From assembly GCF_003466125.1 (NCBI RefSeq), contig NZ_QSOC01000002.1, forward strand, positions 1-64,000: a stretch of DNA of 64,000 nt, in the 5' to 3' direction. The DNA comes from Collinsella sp. TM10-22. GTDB lineage: Bacteria; Actinomycetota; Coriobacteriia; Coriobacteriales; Coriobacteriaceae. The position numbers and the translations under genes were made by a program. This document shows positions 43,405 to 52,100 of the stretch, piece by piece (position 1 is the first letter of the stretch; every line of letters begins with the position of its first letter). Below the pieces are notes generated by a model. It was not told the DNA's origin, did no database searches, and saw only the letters and a program-made list of their open reading frames with translations.

Positions 43405-44163
43405 CTAACCTGCCTTGCGAACCGACCACTCCCCTACACCCGTCAGGCGCTGAATCTGACGGATCGAAAGGCCGGCGCTCCGCATCGCAGCCAAAATCTC
43501 ATTTCGTTTGGCCTTATCGAGGGCTTTAACATCGGAAAGCTCACTCAGCCCAAACGAGCGAATCAGCGATATTCCCACATCTAAAGCTTCATCTTCATCG
43601 ATGCGCCCACCCGCTGACGGACGAACAACCACGACATCGGATGCGTCCATAAAGGCCCGATAGTCGCAAGCGCGCGGAAACGCAAGGCGAACAAACGCCA
43701 AATCGACCGTCGCAATAGCTGGGTCGCGTTCAGCATAATCCAGATGGCTGCTCCATCGATACTCGCCATACGGACAAATACCGGCTTTTTGCGGATTGAA
43801 ATGCACGTATCGAATAGCATCGAGAAGATGTTCCTCGCTCGAAATGGGAGTGCTCGAAAATCTATCCTGAAAAACGTGGCCGACATGCCCATGCCGGCGG
43901 TTATACCATGTTGCGTAGCAAGACATGACAAGGTGCATGGACTCACTTACGTTATCATCGGGATCGCTCGCGACAAGATGCACGTGATTGCCCATCAGGC
44001 ACCAAGCAATAAGTTTGACGTTGAACCTCGATAACGACGACCGGACAAGCGACAACAGCCGCCTCCTGTCTGCATCATCCTCAAATAGAAGCTGCTTGCC
44101 GTTGCCCCTCATCGTAATGTGATATAGGCCAATCTGCGATTTCTGCCGAGGTTTTCTTGACAT
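43405..44163 (-). CDS. REP-associated tyrosine transposase (RAYT), second copy
   Basis: 252 residues from ATG 44163 (AAGGAG at good distance; an ATG six bases earlier overlaps the site). HUH motif in CLMGNHVHLVASD, GHVFQDRFSSTPI, AIRYVHFNPQKAG and a C-terminal helix-turn-helix (SAGLSIRQIQRLTGVGEWSVRKA). Clearly related to the 23206 gene but diverged. It is bracketed by family A palindromes (43365 and 44322), the arrangement seen for RAYTs and the REP elements they move. Confidence 0.87.
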   Translation of the reverse strand: MSRKPRQKSQIGLYHITMRGNGKQLLFEDDADRRRLLSLVRSSLSRFNVKLIAWCLMGNHVHLVASDPDDNVSESMHLVMSCYATWYNRRHGHVGHVFQDRFSSTPISSEEHLLDAIRYVHFNPQKAGICPYGEYRWSSHLDYAERDPAIATVDLAFVRLAFPRACDYRAFMDASDVVVVRPSAGGRIDEDEALDVGISLIRSFGLSELSDVKALDKAKRNEILAAMRSAGLSIRQIQRLTGVGEWSVRKAG

Positions 44164-44321
44164 GGGCATCTCCTTGCTCTCATGTCAAAAATAACCCCGC
44201 GACGCACGCAAAGCGGCGAGAATCTATTCACCGATTATGCCGCCCACCTGCCGAAATGCCATCTATTGCTTAACGAAAATATGCTTAGATACACTTGAGC
44301 AACGAACGAATGCGCGAGGAA

Positions 44322-44368
44322 GCAAAAACCACCACAAAGGCGCCTGTCCCCTTCGTGGTGGTTTTTGC
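44322..44368. repeat. Family A repeat, copy 3
   Basis: GCAAAAACCACCAC... arm with core CGCCTGTCC (reverse orientation) and one stem mismatch (TTCGTGG). It lies 12 bp after the proA stop and 160 bp upstream of the RAYT gene. Confidence 0.85.
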
Positions 44369-44379
44369 TTACGAGAGGT

Positions 44380-45666
44380 TTAGGGGCGGACCTGGCCGGT
44401 GCCGCGGAGCTTGTATTTGTAGGTGGTGAGGGCCTCGGCGGCAAAGGGGCCGCGGGCGTGGAGCTTTTGGGTCGAGATGCCGATCTCGGCGCCCAGTCCA
44501 AACTCGCCGCCGTCGGTGAAGCGCGTACTGGCATTGGCATACACGGCCGAGGCATCGATCTCATCCAAAAAGCGCTCGCAAGCGTCCGCGTCCTCGGCGA
44601 TGATGGCCTCGGAATGCATGGTGCCGTAGCGGTTGATGTGCGCGATGGCCTCATCCTCGTCCGCCACGACCTTCACGCTCATCTCGAGCGCCAGATACTC
44701 GTGGCCCCAATCCTCCTCGGTCGCGGCCACGTAGTCGTCGCCCTCGGCAAGACCGGCGTCGGCGCATGCGGCGCACGTGGCCTCGTCGCCGTGAATGAGC
44801 ACGCCGTGGTCGTGCAGCACAGCCACAGCCGCGGGCAAAAACGTGTCTGCCATGGCGCGGTCGACCAGCAGCGACTCGGCGGCATTGCACACGCCCACGC
44901 GCTGCGTCTTAGCGTTGACGATAATGTTGAGCGCCTTATCAAAGTCGGCGGATTCATGCACGTAGATGTGACAGTTACCCGTGCCCGTCTCGATCACCGG
45001 TACGAGCGACTCGCGTACACAACGCTGAATCAGGCCCGCACCGCCACGCGGAATGAGCACATCGACGATGCCGCGGAGCTTCATGAGCTCGCCGGTGGCC
45101 TCGCGGTCGGTAGACTCGATCATCGACACTGCCTCGCGCGGGAAACCCTGGGCCTCAAGCGCATCGGCCAGCAGCTCGGCAATCATGGCGCACGAGTGAT
45201 ACGCCAGCGAACCGCCGCGCAGGATGCAGGCGTTGCCGGTGCGGATGCAGATGCCCGCGGCGTCGGCCGTCACGTTGGGACGTGCCTCGTAGACCATGGC
45301 AACCAGACCCAGCGGCACAGTCACACGCGTAAGGTCCACACCACTTGCAAGCACGCGATGGTCGAGCACGCGGCCCACGGGATCGGGCAGCTCAGCGAGC
45401 TTCTCCAGGCCGGCGGCCATGCCATCAACGCGCTCGGGCGTCAACAGCAGGCGGTCGAGCAGTCCGGCCGAGGTGCCCGCATCGCGCGCGGAAGACATAT
45501 CGAGCTCGTTGGCGGCAATGACGCAATCGACACCGTCGCGCAGCGCCGCGGCCATGGCGCGCACGGCCTCCTGGCGCTGGGCATCGCTCGCCGTGGCAAG
45601 CGCGGCTGAAGCGGCCTTGGTCTCGACGGCAAGATCGTGGACATACGTGGCTATATCGACCGACAT
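44380..45666 (-). CDS. proA: Glutamate-5-semialdehyde dehydrogenase (gamma-glutamyl phosphate reductase)
   Basis: 428 residues from ATG 45666 (GAGAAAGGGCC upstream). Aldehyde-dehydrogenase fold: VPLGLVAMVYEARPNVTADAAG, CILRGGSLAYHS, PRGGAGLIQ, ETGTGNCHIYV and the catalytic Cys in KTQRVGVCNAAESLLVD. Second step of proline synthesis, reducing glutamyl phosphate with NADPH. proB lies on the same strand but upstream beyond a plus-strand hydrolase gene, so the two are not a simple proBA operon. Confidence 0.96.
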   Translation of the reverse strand: MSVDIATYVHDLAVETKAASAALATASDAQRQEAVRAMAAALRDGVDCVIAANELDMSSARDAGTSAGLLDRLLLTPERVDGMAAGLEKLAELPDPVGRVLDHRVLASGVDLTRVTVPLGLVAMVYEARPNVTADAAGICIRTGNACILRGGSLAYHSCAMIAELLADALEAQGFPREAVSMIESTDREATGELMKLRGIVDVLIPRGGAGLIQRCVRESLVPVIETGTGNCHIYVHESADFDKALNIIVNAKTQRVGVCNAAESLLVDRAMADTFLPAAVAVLHDHGVLIHGDEATCAACADAGLAEGDDYVAATEEDWGHEYLALEMSVKVVADEDEAIAHINRYGTMHSEAIIAEDADACERFLDEIDASAVYANASTRFTDGGEFGLGAEIGISTQKLHARGPFAAEALTTYKYKLRGTGQVRP

Positions 45667-45779
45667 GGGCGGCCCTTTCTCTTAGATGTTTGCCAACCAT
45701 GGTAGCCGATTTATGCGCATCCTCGCCGACGGCGGTAGAATTGGTCAACCCGAAACACCGCAACGAATGGAAGCATTAC

Positions 45780-47198
45780 ATGGCGCTCATCACTTCGTAC
45801 CACGTCCCCGGCCTGTATGTCGAGGACCACAGCATCGATGTCCCTCTCGACTGGCGCGGCCTTGAGCCAATGCTTTTGGCCGTCGGCAGCACTATGCGCC
45901 GCGGCGCCATGCCGGCGCCCATCGCCGGCGCGCCCGAGAGCATCAAGCTTTTCTACCGCGTGGTTTGCGCACCCGACCGCATCAACGACGATCTGCCGCT
46001 GCTCCTGTTTTTGCAGGGCGGCCCCGGCGGCGAGAGCCCGCGTCCGCTGTCGCCCACCAGCGACGGCTGGATCGAGGAGGCCGTCAAGCATTTCCGTGTC
46101 GTGCTGCCCGACCAGCGCGGCACCGGACGCAGCAGCTGTGTTGACGGACGCACGATCGCAGCCCTGGGCGAGCGCGCGGAGGCAACCGGCGCCGATGCGG
46201 CCCGCTCGCAGGCAGACTATCTCAAGCGTCACCTCGCCAGCTCCATCGTGCGCGATTTTGAGTACCTGCGTCTGGTGGGCTTTGGCGGCAAGCCCTGGGT
46301 CACGATCGGCCAGAGCTACGGCGGATTTTTGACGCTGAGTTATTTGTCCCTCTTCCCGGAGGGCGTGACGGCAAGCTTTACCTGCGGCGGCATTCCGCAC
46401 GTGCCGGCGAGCGCCAGCGAGGTCTACGCGCACACTTTCCCGCGCATGGCGGCCAAGACCCAGCAGTATTACGACCGCTACCCCGCCGATGTCGAGCGCG
46501 TGGCGGCGCTGGCCGATGCGATCGAGGTGCAAAAACCCGCACTGCCCGACGGTTCGCCGATGACGGTCGAGCGCCTGCAGCTCATGGGCAGCGACTTTGG
46601 CATGAAGCCGAGCTTTGAGCGCATGCACTGGATTATCGACCACGCGTTTGTTGATGGTGACGGCACGCTGAGCTGCGGCGCCTCGGTATCCGACAGCTTT
46701 TTGATGCGCGCTTTCGAGCGCACCAATACGCGCACGAACCCGCTGTACTGGACACTGCAGGAGTTCATCTACGCCGACGGCGACACCATGCCCATTCGCT
46801 GGGCCGCAGCAGAAGAGAAAGCCCATCGTGCCGAGTTCGACACCCTCGCACGCCCGCTCATGTTTACCGGCGAGGCCATGTTCCCGTGGATGTTTGAGCA
46901 GATGCCCGAACTTAAGCCCTTCAAGCCGGCGATGGACCTGCTGATGGAGGACACCAGCTGGGACAAGATCTACGACCCGCAGCGCCTGGCCCGTAACGAG
47001 GTACCGCTCCAGGCCGCGGTATACTTCGATGACATGTACGTGGACTCGGGCATGCAGCTCGACACGCTCAGCCGCGTGGGCAACTCGCACGCCTGGGTGA
47101 CCAACGAGTTCGAGCACGACGGCCTGCACGGCAGCGTGGTATTCAAGCACCTCTTCGACGAAGCCCTCAACCGCGGAGACCTGCGTCGAATCTTCTAG
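45780..47198 (+). CDS. Alpha/beta hydrolase, prolyl aminopeptidase-like (S33 family)
   Basis: 472 residues from ATG 45780; the frame is open upstream but the family begins here. Oxyanion-type LLLFLQGGPGGESPRP, LPDQRGTGRSS, nucleophile elbow TIGQSYGGFLTLSYL with catalytic Ser, then a large cap domain and the expected late Asp/His (FDDMYVDSGMQLD...SHAWVTNEFEHDGLHG). S33 relatives release N-terminal proline or other residues from peptides. It lies between proA and proB on the opposite strand, which suggests a proline-recycling link. No signal peptide. Confidence 0.83.
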   Translation: MALITSYHVPGLYVEDHSIDVPLDWRGLEPMLLAVGSTMRRGAMPAPIAGAPESIKLFYRVVCAPDRINDDLPLLLFLQGGPGGESPRPLSPTSDGWIEEAVKHFRVVLPDQRGTGRSSCVDGRTIAALGERAEATGADAARSQADYLKRHLASSIVRDFEYLRLVGFGGKPWVTIGQSYGGFLTLSYLSLFPEGVTASFTCGGIPHVPASASEVYAHTFPRMAAKTQQYYDRYPADVERVAALADAIEVQKPALPDGSPMTVERLQLMGSDFGMKPSFERMHWIIDHAFVDGDGTLSCGASVSDSFLMRAFERTNTRTNPLYWTLQEFIYADGDTMPIRWAAAEEKAHRAEFDTLARPLMFTGEAMFPWMFEQMPELKPFKPAMDLLMEDTSWDKIYDPQRLARNEVPLQAAVYFDDMYVDSGMQLDTLSRVGNSHAWVTNEFEHDGLHGSVVFKHLFDEALNRGDLRRIF

Positions 47199-47199
47199 C

Positions 47200-47252
47200 A
47201 AAGGAGCGTCCCAAAGTGCCGGCACAAAAGGAACGTCCCCAAGTGCCGGCAC
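47200..47252. repeat. Family D repeat, two tandem units (uninterrupted array)
   Basis: Two units of the form AAAGGA(A/G)CGTCCC(C/A)AAGTGCCGGCAC head to tail. The junction GTGCCGGCACA/AAAGGAACG is the very site occupied by the IS110 element at 59938-61493, so this is an empty-site reference. Confidence 0.75.
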
Positions 47253-47253
47253 G

Positions 47254-47296
47254 AAAAAGACAGCGCTGCGGGAAACGATCCACAGCACTGTCTTTC
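47254..47296 (-). terminator. Terminator of proB
   Basis: Arms AAAGACAGCGCTG / CAGCACTGTCTTT (one mismatch) followed on the minus strand by TTTTTCG, directly after the proB stop. Confidence 0.85.
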
Positions 47297-47297
47297 T

Positions 47298-48425
47298 TTA
47301 TGCAAATACGATCAAGTTATCCCTGTGTATCGCCGGCTTCTCGGCCAGGTCTGCCAGCAGGCGGTTGCTAGCGATCTGGTCCTGGCGGCGACCGGCAGCA
47401 AGCTCCAGCACGTTCGAATCGGCCTCGGCGATACCGCGAGCGACGACCATACCGCTCGGATCGCACACATCGAGCACATCGCCCTCGGCAAACTGGCCAT
47501 CGACCTCGCGAATACCCACCGCAAGCAGGGAAGAGCCACGGCTGACCAGCGCCTTCGCGGCGCCGTCATCGACCGTCACCGAGCCGTGCGCCTTGTCACC
47601 CAGCGCGATCCACAGCTTGCGGGGCGCAATATCCAGGCGCTCCGCCGGCGGGTCGAACAGCGTACCCACGCTCTCGCCGCGGGCGAGGCGCACGAGCGCA
47701 TTGGACTCCTCGCCCGAGCAGATCACGCTCTGAATGCCCGCCGTCATCAGAATGCGGCTCGCGCGAATCTTGGTGATCATGCCGCCCGTGCCCACCGATG
47801 TGGAAGAATCGCCCGCCGAGGCGATAATCTTGGCATCGATCTTATGCACGACCGGGACAAACTCGGCCGTCGGGTCCTCATGCGGATTGGCGGTGTAGAG
47901 GCCGTCGATGTCGGACAGCGTCACGCACAGATCGGCAGAAACCAGGCAGCTCACAAGCGCCGCCAGCGTGTCATTGTCGCCAAACTTGATCTCATCGACG
48001 GTGACGGTATCGTTCTCGTTGACGACCGGCACCACGCCAAGCTCCACTAGGCGCAGCAGGGCATCGCGCGCGTGCAGGTAGGACGTACGGCGCGCCGTGT
48101 CGTGGCGCGTGAGCAGCACGAGCGAGGTGAGCAGGTCGCGCGCATGAAACTCCTCGTCGTAGGCCGACGAGATGATGCACTGGCCGGCCGAAGCGCATGC
48201 CTGCAGGCTCGGCAGATCACCGACCGGCTTGCGGTCGAAACCCAGCACAGGATAGCCACAGGCAATGGCGCCGGAGCTCACCACGACCAAGCGCCAGCCG
48301 AGCTTGCGCAGCGCTGCGGCCTGATCGGCCAGGCCACCGATAAACGCGCGGTTGACCTTGCCATCGGCACCCACCACCGTGGACGAGCCGATCTTTACCA
48401 CCATCGTTTTATAAGAAGTCGTCAT
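47298..48425 (-). CDS. proB: Glutamate 5-kinase with PUA domain
   Basis: 375 residues from ATG 48425. The amino-acid kinase domain (KTMVVKIGSSTVV, LVVVSSGAIACGYPVL, NENDTVTVDEIKFGDNDTLAALV, TGGMITKIRAS) ends near residue 260. A C-terminal PUA domain follows (GSSLLAVGIREVDGQFAEGDVLDV). First step of proline synthesis: ATP plus glutamate to glutamyl phosphate, usually inhibited by proline. Terminator directly downstream. Confidence 0.96.
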   Translation of the reverse strand: MTTSYKTMVVKIGSSTVVGADGKVNRAFIGGLADQAAALRKLGWRLVVVSSGAIACGYPVLGFDRKPVGDLPSLQACASAGQCIISSAYDEEFHARDLLTSLVLLTRHDTARRTSYLHARDALLRLVELGVVPVVNENDTVTVDEIKFGDNDTLAALVSCLVSADLCVTLSDIDGLYTANPHEDPTAEFVPVVHKIDAKIIASAGDSSTSVGTGGMITKIRASRILMTAGIQSVICSGEESNALVRLARGESVGTLFDPPAERLDIAPRKLWIALGDKAHGSVTVDDGAAKALVSRGSSLLAVGIREVDGQFAEGDVLDVCDPSGMVVARGIAEADSNVLELAAGRRQDQIASNRLLADLAEKPAIHRDNLIVFA

Positions 48426-48473
48426 ACGTCAAACCAATCGAATGTCGAGCGTTCGGGCGAACGGGCGAGCGAG

Positions 48474-48512
48474 AAAATGATCCGCTTTCCTCCGTCCCCT
48501 TCGGATCATTTT
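48474..48512. repeat. Family C repeat, copy 2, overlapping the pncB stop
   Basis: AAAATGATCCGC...GGATCATTTT palindrome with TTTCCTCCGTCCCC in the middle, like the copy at 38182. The TGA inside the right arm (48506-48508) is the stop codon of pncB. Confidence 0.65.
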
Positions 48513-50011
48513 GCCCAGGGGAAGGCCGATGCCGCGGCCATGTTCTTGCGCACGAGCTCGTCGCGCACCCGGGCCAGGCCCTGCTCCATGCCCACCACAT
48601 AGGTCTGCGGGTACAGGAAGCGCTTGAAAGCGGCGTCCAAATGGTCAAGCGCCCAAGCACAGCGCTCGCGCGCGTCCTGGATGCTCTCACGCGGAGCCAC
48701 CGCACTGCCATCGCGCACGATCGGCACCAGCAGTTCGCGATACTCAAGTTCGGACACGTCGGTCACCAGGGCGGCATCGTTCACGGCCACGAGGGTATTG
48801 CCGCGCGCGGCGCCCTCCCCTGCCAGATGGTCCTCGTCATAAATCATGTCGCAGACCGGGCCACCAAAGCCGTCGTAATAACGGCGCACGCGTTGCACAC
48901 CCGGGATCGTGCGCTTGTAGGGCTGCTCGGAGAGCTTGACCACCGGCGTCCACGGATTTGCCTCGCTCGCACGGCGGGCGGAAAGCTTGTACACGCCACC
49001 CAGCGCCGGCTGGTCATAGCAGGTCGCAAGCTTGGTACCCACGCCAAAGCTGTCGATGGGCGCGCCCTGGTCGAGCAGCGACTGAATCGTGTACTCATCC
49101 AGATCGTTAGAAACCGAGATCCCCACATAGGGCAGGCCCTCGGCATCAAAACGGCCGCGAACATACTTGGAGAGCTTGGCAAGGTCACCCGAATCAATGC
49201 GAATAGCCGACAGGCGCTCGCCCACCGCCTCCATCTCCTTGGCAACCGTAATGGCATGCTCGCAGCCCTCGCGCACGTCATAGGTGTCGATAAGCAGCGT
49301 ACAGTTCTTGGGGCTCGACTTGGCAAAGGCACGGAAGGCCTCGAGCTCGGAATCGAAGCTCATCACCCAGCTGTGCGCATGCGTGCCAAAGACGGGAATA
49401 CCGTAGCGGCGGCCGGCGAGCACATTGGACGTAGAGGAGCAGCCGGCAACGTAGCTCGCGCGCGCGACGCCAAGGCCGCCATCGGGACCCTGAGCGCGGC
49501 GCAGGCCAAACTCGGCAACGGGACGGCCGTCCGCCGCCAGCACCACGCGTGCCGTCTTGGTGGCGACAAGCGTCTGGAAGCCGACGATGTTGAGCAGCGC
49601 CGTCTCGAGCAGCTGGCACTCCAGCGCGGGGCCAGTGACGCGCACCATGGGCTCGCGCGGAAAGACGAGCTCGCCCTCGGGCACGGCGTCGATGTTTACA
49701 TGTGCACGAAAATCGCGCAGGTAGTCGAGGAATCCAGGCTTGAACATCGCGCCGCCGGCAGGGGCCTGGAGCGAGGCGAGGTAGTCGATGTCCTCGGGCG
49801 TAAAGCGCAGATTCTCGACCAGCTCGGGCAGTTCGGCGGTGCCGCACATGACGGCATAGGCGCTGCCAAAGGGATGATCGCGGTAAAACGCGGTAAAACA
49901 ACCCTGCTCATTGGCCTTGCCGCTCTCCCACAGGCCCTGGGCCATAGTGAGTTCGTACAGATCGGTGAGCATTGCGATGTCGGTGGGATGAGAGATATCG
50001 GTCAAAGCCAT
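48506..50011 (-). CDS. pncB: Nicotinate phosphoribosyltransferase
   Basis: 501 residues from ATG 50011 (GAAAGGTCGCCCC upstream). Signatures: LTDLYELTMAQGLW at the N-terminus, EFGLRRAQGPDGGLGVARASYVAGCSSTSN, FGTHAHSWVMSF, AIRIDSGDLAKLSKYVR and FGVGTKLATC. It joins nicotinic acid to PRPP in NAD salvage. Its last residues and stop codon are formed by a family C palindrome, so the C-terminus may have been changed by repeat insertion. Confidence 0.95.
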   Translation of the reverse strand: MALTDISHPTDIAMLTDLYELTMAQGLWESGKANEQGCFTAFYRDHPFGSAYAVMCGTAELPELVENLRFTPEDIDYLASLQAPAGGAMFKPGFLDYLRDFRAHVNIDAVPEGELVFPREPMVRVTGPALECQLLETALLNIVGFQTLVATKTARVVLAADGRPVAEFGLRRAQGPDGGLGVARASYVAGCSSTSNVLAGRRYGIPVFGTHAHSWVMSFDSELEAFRAFAKSSPKNCTLLIDTYDVREGCEHAITVAKEMEAVGERLSAIRIDSGDLAKLSKYVRGRFDAEGLPYVGISVSNDLDEYTIQSLLDQGAPIDSFGVGTKLATCYDQPALGGVYKLSARRASEANPWTPVVKLSEQPYKRTIPGVQRVRRYYDGFGGPVCDMIYDEDHLAGEGAARGNTLVAVNDAALVTDVSELEYRELLVPIVRDGSAVAPRESIQDARERCAWALDHLDAAFKRFLYPQTYVVGMEQGLARVRDELVRKNMAAASAFPWAK

Positions 50012-50095
50012 GGGGCGACCTTTCGGATGTGTGGTGCAGAATTTGAGGGTTGGACGAGAGCAGAGCATGCGGACATGACGCCCGATGCAAATCGG

Positions 50096-50554
50096 TTAGA
50101 GCAGGCCCATGCTGGTCAGGATCGTGTAGCCCATAAAGATGACAAACGCGATGAGGGCAAGGACAATGATGATTTTTTGAGCCGGCGCCATGCCAGGGAT
50201 CTCGTTCTCGCCCGTAGGTTCCTTGGAGGTAACCATGCGCTGGGCAAAGGTCATCTCGTCACGGCTCGGCTTGGGCTCGACGGACTTGGAACGAACGACC
50301 TTATTAGGCTGAGGTTTGGGCGCGGCAGGTGCAGGCTTCGCAGCAGCGGGCTTGAGTGCGGGCGCGGGCGCCGGCGCGGATGCGGCGCTCGCGGCGACCT
50401 CCTCGGCCTTCGCACGCTCGGCACGCAGGGCGGCCAGCTCCTCACGCTCGCGGCGTGCCTCTTCCTGGGCCTCGCGACGAGCCTTCTCGGCGCGGAGCTC
50501 TTCCAACTCGGCGCGCTCCTCGGAAGACAGTGGTTGGGACTCAAGCTCGGCCAT
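50096..50554 (-). CDS. Small coiled-coil, tail-anchored membrane protein
   Basis: 152 residues from ATG 50554 (GAAAGGGCTGCACC upstream). Residues 10-55 form a highly charged heptad-like helix (EERAELEELRAEKARREAQ...), followed by an Ala/Pro-rich linker and one C-terminal membrane segment (IIIVLALIAFVIFMGYTIL). A tail-anchored topology with the coiled coil in the cytoplasm is likely. Not a recognised family. 85 bp upstream of pncB on the same strand, so it may share its transcript. Confidence 0.75.
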   Translation of the reverse strand: MAELESQPLSSEERAELEELRAEKARREAQEEARREREELAALRAERAKAEEVAASAASAPAPAPALKPAAAKPAPAAPKPQPNKVVRSKSVEPKPSRDEMTFAQRMVTSKEPTGENEIPGMAPAQKIIIVLALIAFVIFMGYTILTSMGLL

Positions 50555-50618
50555 GGTGCAGCCCTTTCTTTCAAAAAAAGCCGCCGACACAATGTCGACG
50601 GCTTATCAAATCCAAGGG

Positions 50619-50691
50619 TGGAGACGAAGGGAGTCGAACCCTCGGCCTCTGCCATGCGACGGCAGCGCTCTCCCAACTGAGCTACGTCCCC
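50619..50691 (-). tRNA. tRNA-Ala (anticodon CGC)
   Basis: 73-nt cloverleaf: acceptor GGGGACG/CGTCTCC with the G3:U70 pair that defines alanine, anticodon arm CTGCC-GTCGCAT-GGCAG, T-arm with GGTTCGA. CCA is not encoded (CCC follows). Confidence 0.95.
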
Positions 50692-50748
50692 AGGACAAGT
50701 CGATATTTTACCTACGGCTCGCCAACTGTCAACGCCCAATAACCAGTC

Positions 50749-50834
50749 TTTTTGGGACGGGGCTTTTTTGACTACTTTTCGAGCGAGCGAACCAACCGAT
50801 GATTTTTTAATCCCCGTCCCAGAAAAATCATCGG
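50749..50834. repeat. Two overlapping, mutually exclusive hairpins after the radical SAM gene
   Basis: GGGACGGGG (50754-50762) pairs with CCCCGTCCC (50812-50820), with T and A runs outside. CCGATGATTTTT (50796-50807) pairs with AAAAATCATCGG (50823-50834). The second stem encloses the right arm of the first, so both cannot form fully. It may act as terminator for the radical SAM gene. Confidence 0.55.
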
Positions 50835-50842
50835 CAAACGCG

Positions 50843-51781
50843 CTACTTTGCGCTGGTAAGAACACCGGTGGTGTCAAACGCTGGGGTGAAGCTCTCGTCT
50901 ACCGCTCCGCCCTCTTGCCAAAACATCGTCGTAAAGCCCAGGTCGTCGGCATGGTCGAGCACTTGCTCATACTCCTCGCGCGTTACGGCGCGCGCCAGAT
51001 CGCCGCCTTGTTCACGCATGAGGGCATTGGGCGTGTACTGGTTCATGACCGAGATCGGCACATCGCCCACCGTCTGCCACACCAGGTCTAGCACGCGGCA
51101 CGAGTCATCCGCATGCCCCGGCAGCACCAGGTGGCGCACGATGATGCCGCGCTTCATGAGCCCGTCCTCGTCCACCAGCTCTCCCCCGCGGCGCTCGACC
51201 TCGCGCGCCATCTGTGCCAGGCCCGACACGGCCACGCGCGGATAGTCCTTGATATGAGAAAGCGACTGCGCAAGCCCGGCATCGGCATATTTAAAGTCGG
51301 TGAGCCACACATCGACCAGGTCGCCCAGCGCCGCCACGGCACTCGCGCGCTCGTAACCGCTCGTGTTGTAGACGATTGGGATGACCAGCCCGCGCGTCCG
51401 TGCCGCGGCAATCGCGGCAGGCAACAGGTGCGCATAGTGCGTCGCCGTCACCAAATTGATGTTGTTGGCACCCTGGTCCTGCAGTTCCAGCATAATCTCG
51501 ACCAGGCGCTCAGGCGAAATCTCAAGGCCAAAATTGCCGGTCGAGATCTCGTGGTTCTGGCAGTAGACGCATTTGAGCGAGCAGCCACTAAAGAAAATCG
51601 TGCCCGAGCCGGCCTCGCCCGAAATGGGCGGCTCCTCCCACATATGAAGTGCGGCGCGGGCCACCTTAAGCGTGTCGTTAGCACCGCATACGCCGCGCGC
51701 GCCCTCATCGCGCGCCGCACCGCAACGGCGCGGACACAAATGGCAGGCGGGCGAAAAAAGTTCGGTCAACGACGTCGGCAT
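50843..51781 (-). CDS. Radical SAM protein, PflX/PflA-like
   Basis: 312 residues from ATG 51781 (GGAGCATG upstream; a start five codons earlier is possible). The N-terminal Cys cluster CHLCPRRCGAARDEGARGVCG and the radical SAM motif FFSGCSLKCVYCQNHEIS (C-x3-C-x2-C) identify the PflX branch, related to pyruvate formate-lyase activases. The domain continues with TATHYAHLLPAA, VWLTDFKYAD and RHLVLPGHADD. It would use SAM and a 4Fe-4S cluster to make a radical. No glycyl-radical enzyme is beside it, so the target is unknown. Confidence 0.85.
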   Translation of the reverse strand: MPTSLTELFSPACHLCPRRCGAARDEGARGVCGANDTLKVARAALHMWEEPPISGEAGSGTIFFSGCSLKCVYCQNHEISTGNFGLEISPERLVEIMLELQDQGANNINLVTATHYAHLLPAAIAAARTRGLVIPIVYNTSGYERASAVAALGDLVDVWLTDFKYADAGLAQSLSHIKDYPRVAVSGLAQMAREVERRGGELVDEDGLMKRGIIVRHLVLPGHADDSCRVLDLVWQTVGDVPISVMNQYTPNALMREQGGDLARAVTREEYEQVLDHADDLGFTTMFWQEGGAVDESFTPAFDTTGVLTSAK

Positions 51782-51934
51782 AAAAACATGCTCCAAAACA
51801 ACGATTCAGCAGCTCAAACGTAAAGGGCCAGGCCGCGTAGACGGCTCCGTCCCTAAGGCGCCGTAATCGTCCGACACGATTTTTGTAATGTCAAGACTGG
51901 AATCCACAAAGTGCCGCTTTATGATGTAGGTATT

Positions 51935-52100
51935 CCGCCCCCCGCGGAGCAACTGGGTGAACCGTCGCGTTTATTTAGGGAGCCCACACAGTCGTACCTA
52001 GTACAGGTATCCTTCGTTGTTAAGGACGCTGGAACAGTCGATGAGGGCACCCACCTGTTTTAGGTGGGTTCATTTTCGTAACGTGGGGGGTGGTTTTCTT
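51935..52100 (+). ncRNA. ssrS: Candidate 6S RNA
   Basis: A ~160-nt non-coding stretch whose ends pair over 12 bp with two G-U pairs (51935-51946 with 52082-52093) and is followed by TTTTCTTTT. The interior has a large open region, a short hairpin (ACCCACCT/AGGTGGGT at 52049-52069) on the 3' side and a central stem-loop area (CCTT...AAGG near 52010-52023). A long rod with closing stem, central bubble and end hairpin is the 6S RNA layout that mimics an open promoter and binds sigma-70 RNA polymerase. Identification is structural and from memory, so moderate only. Confidence 0.5.

Noticed and set aside
48641..50680. 679-codon frame antisense to pncB and running into tRNA-Ala
   Set aside because: Antisense shadow that crosses a tRNA gene; no recognisable protein.
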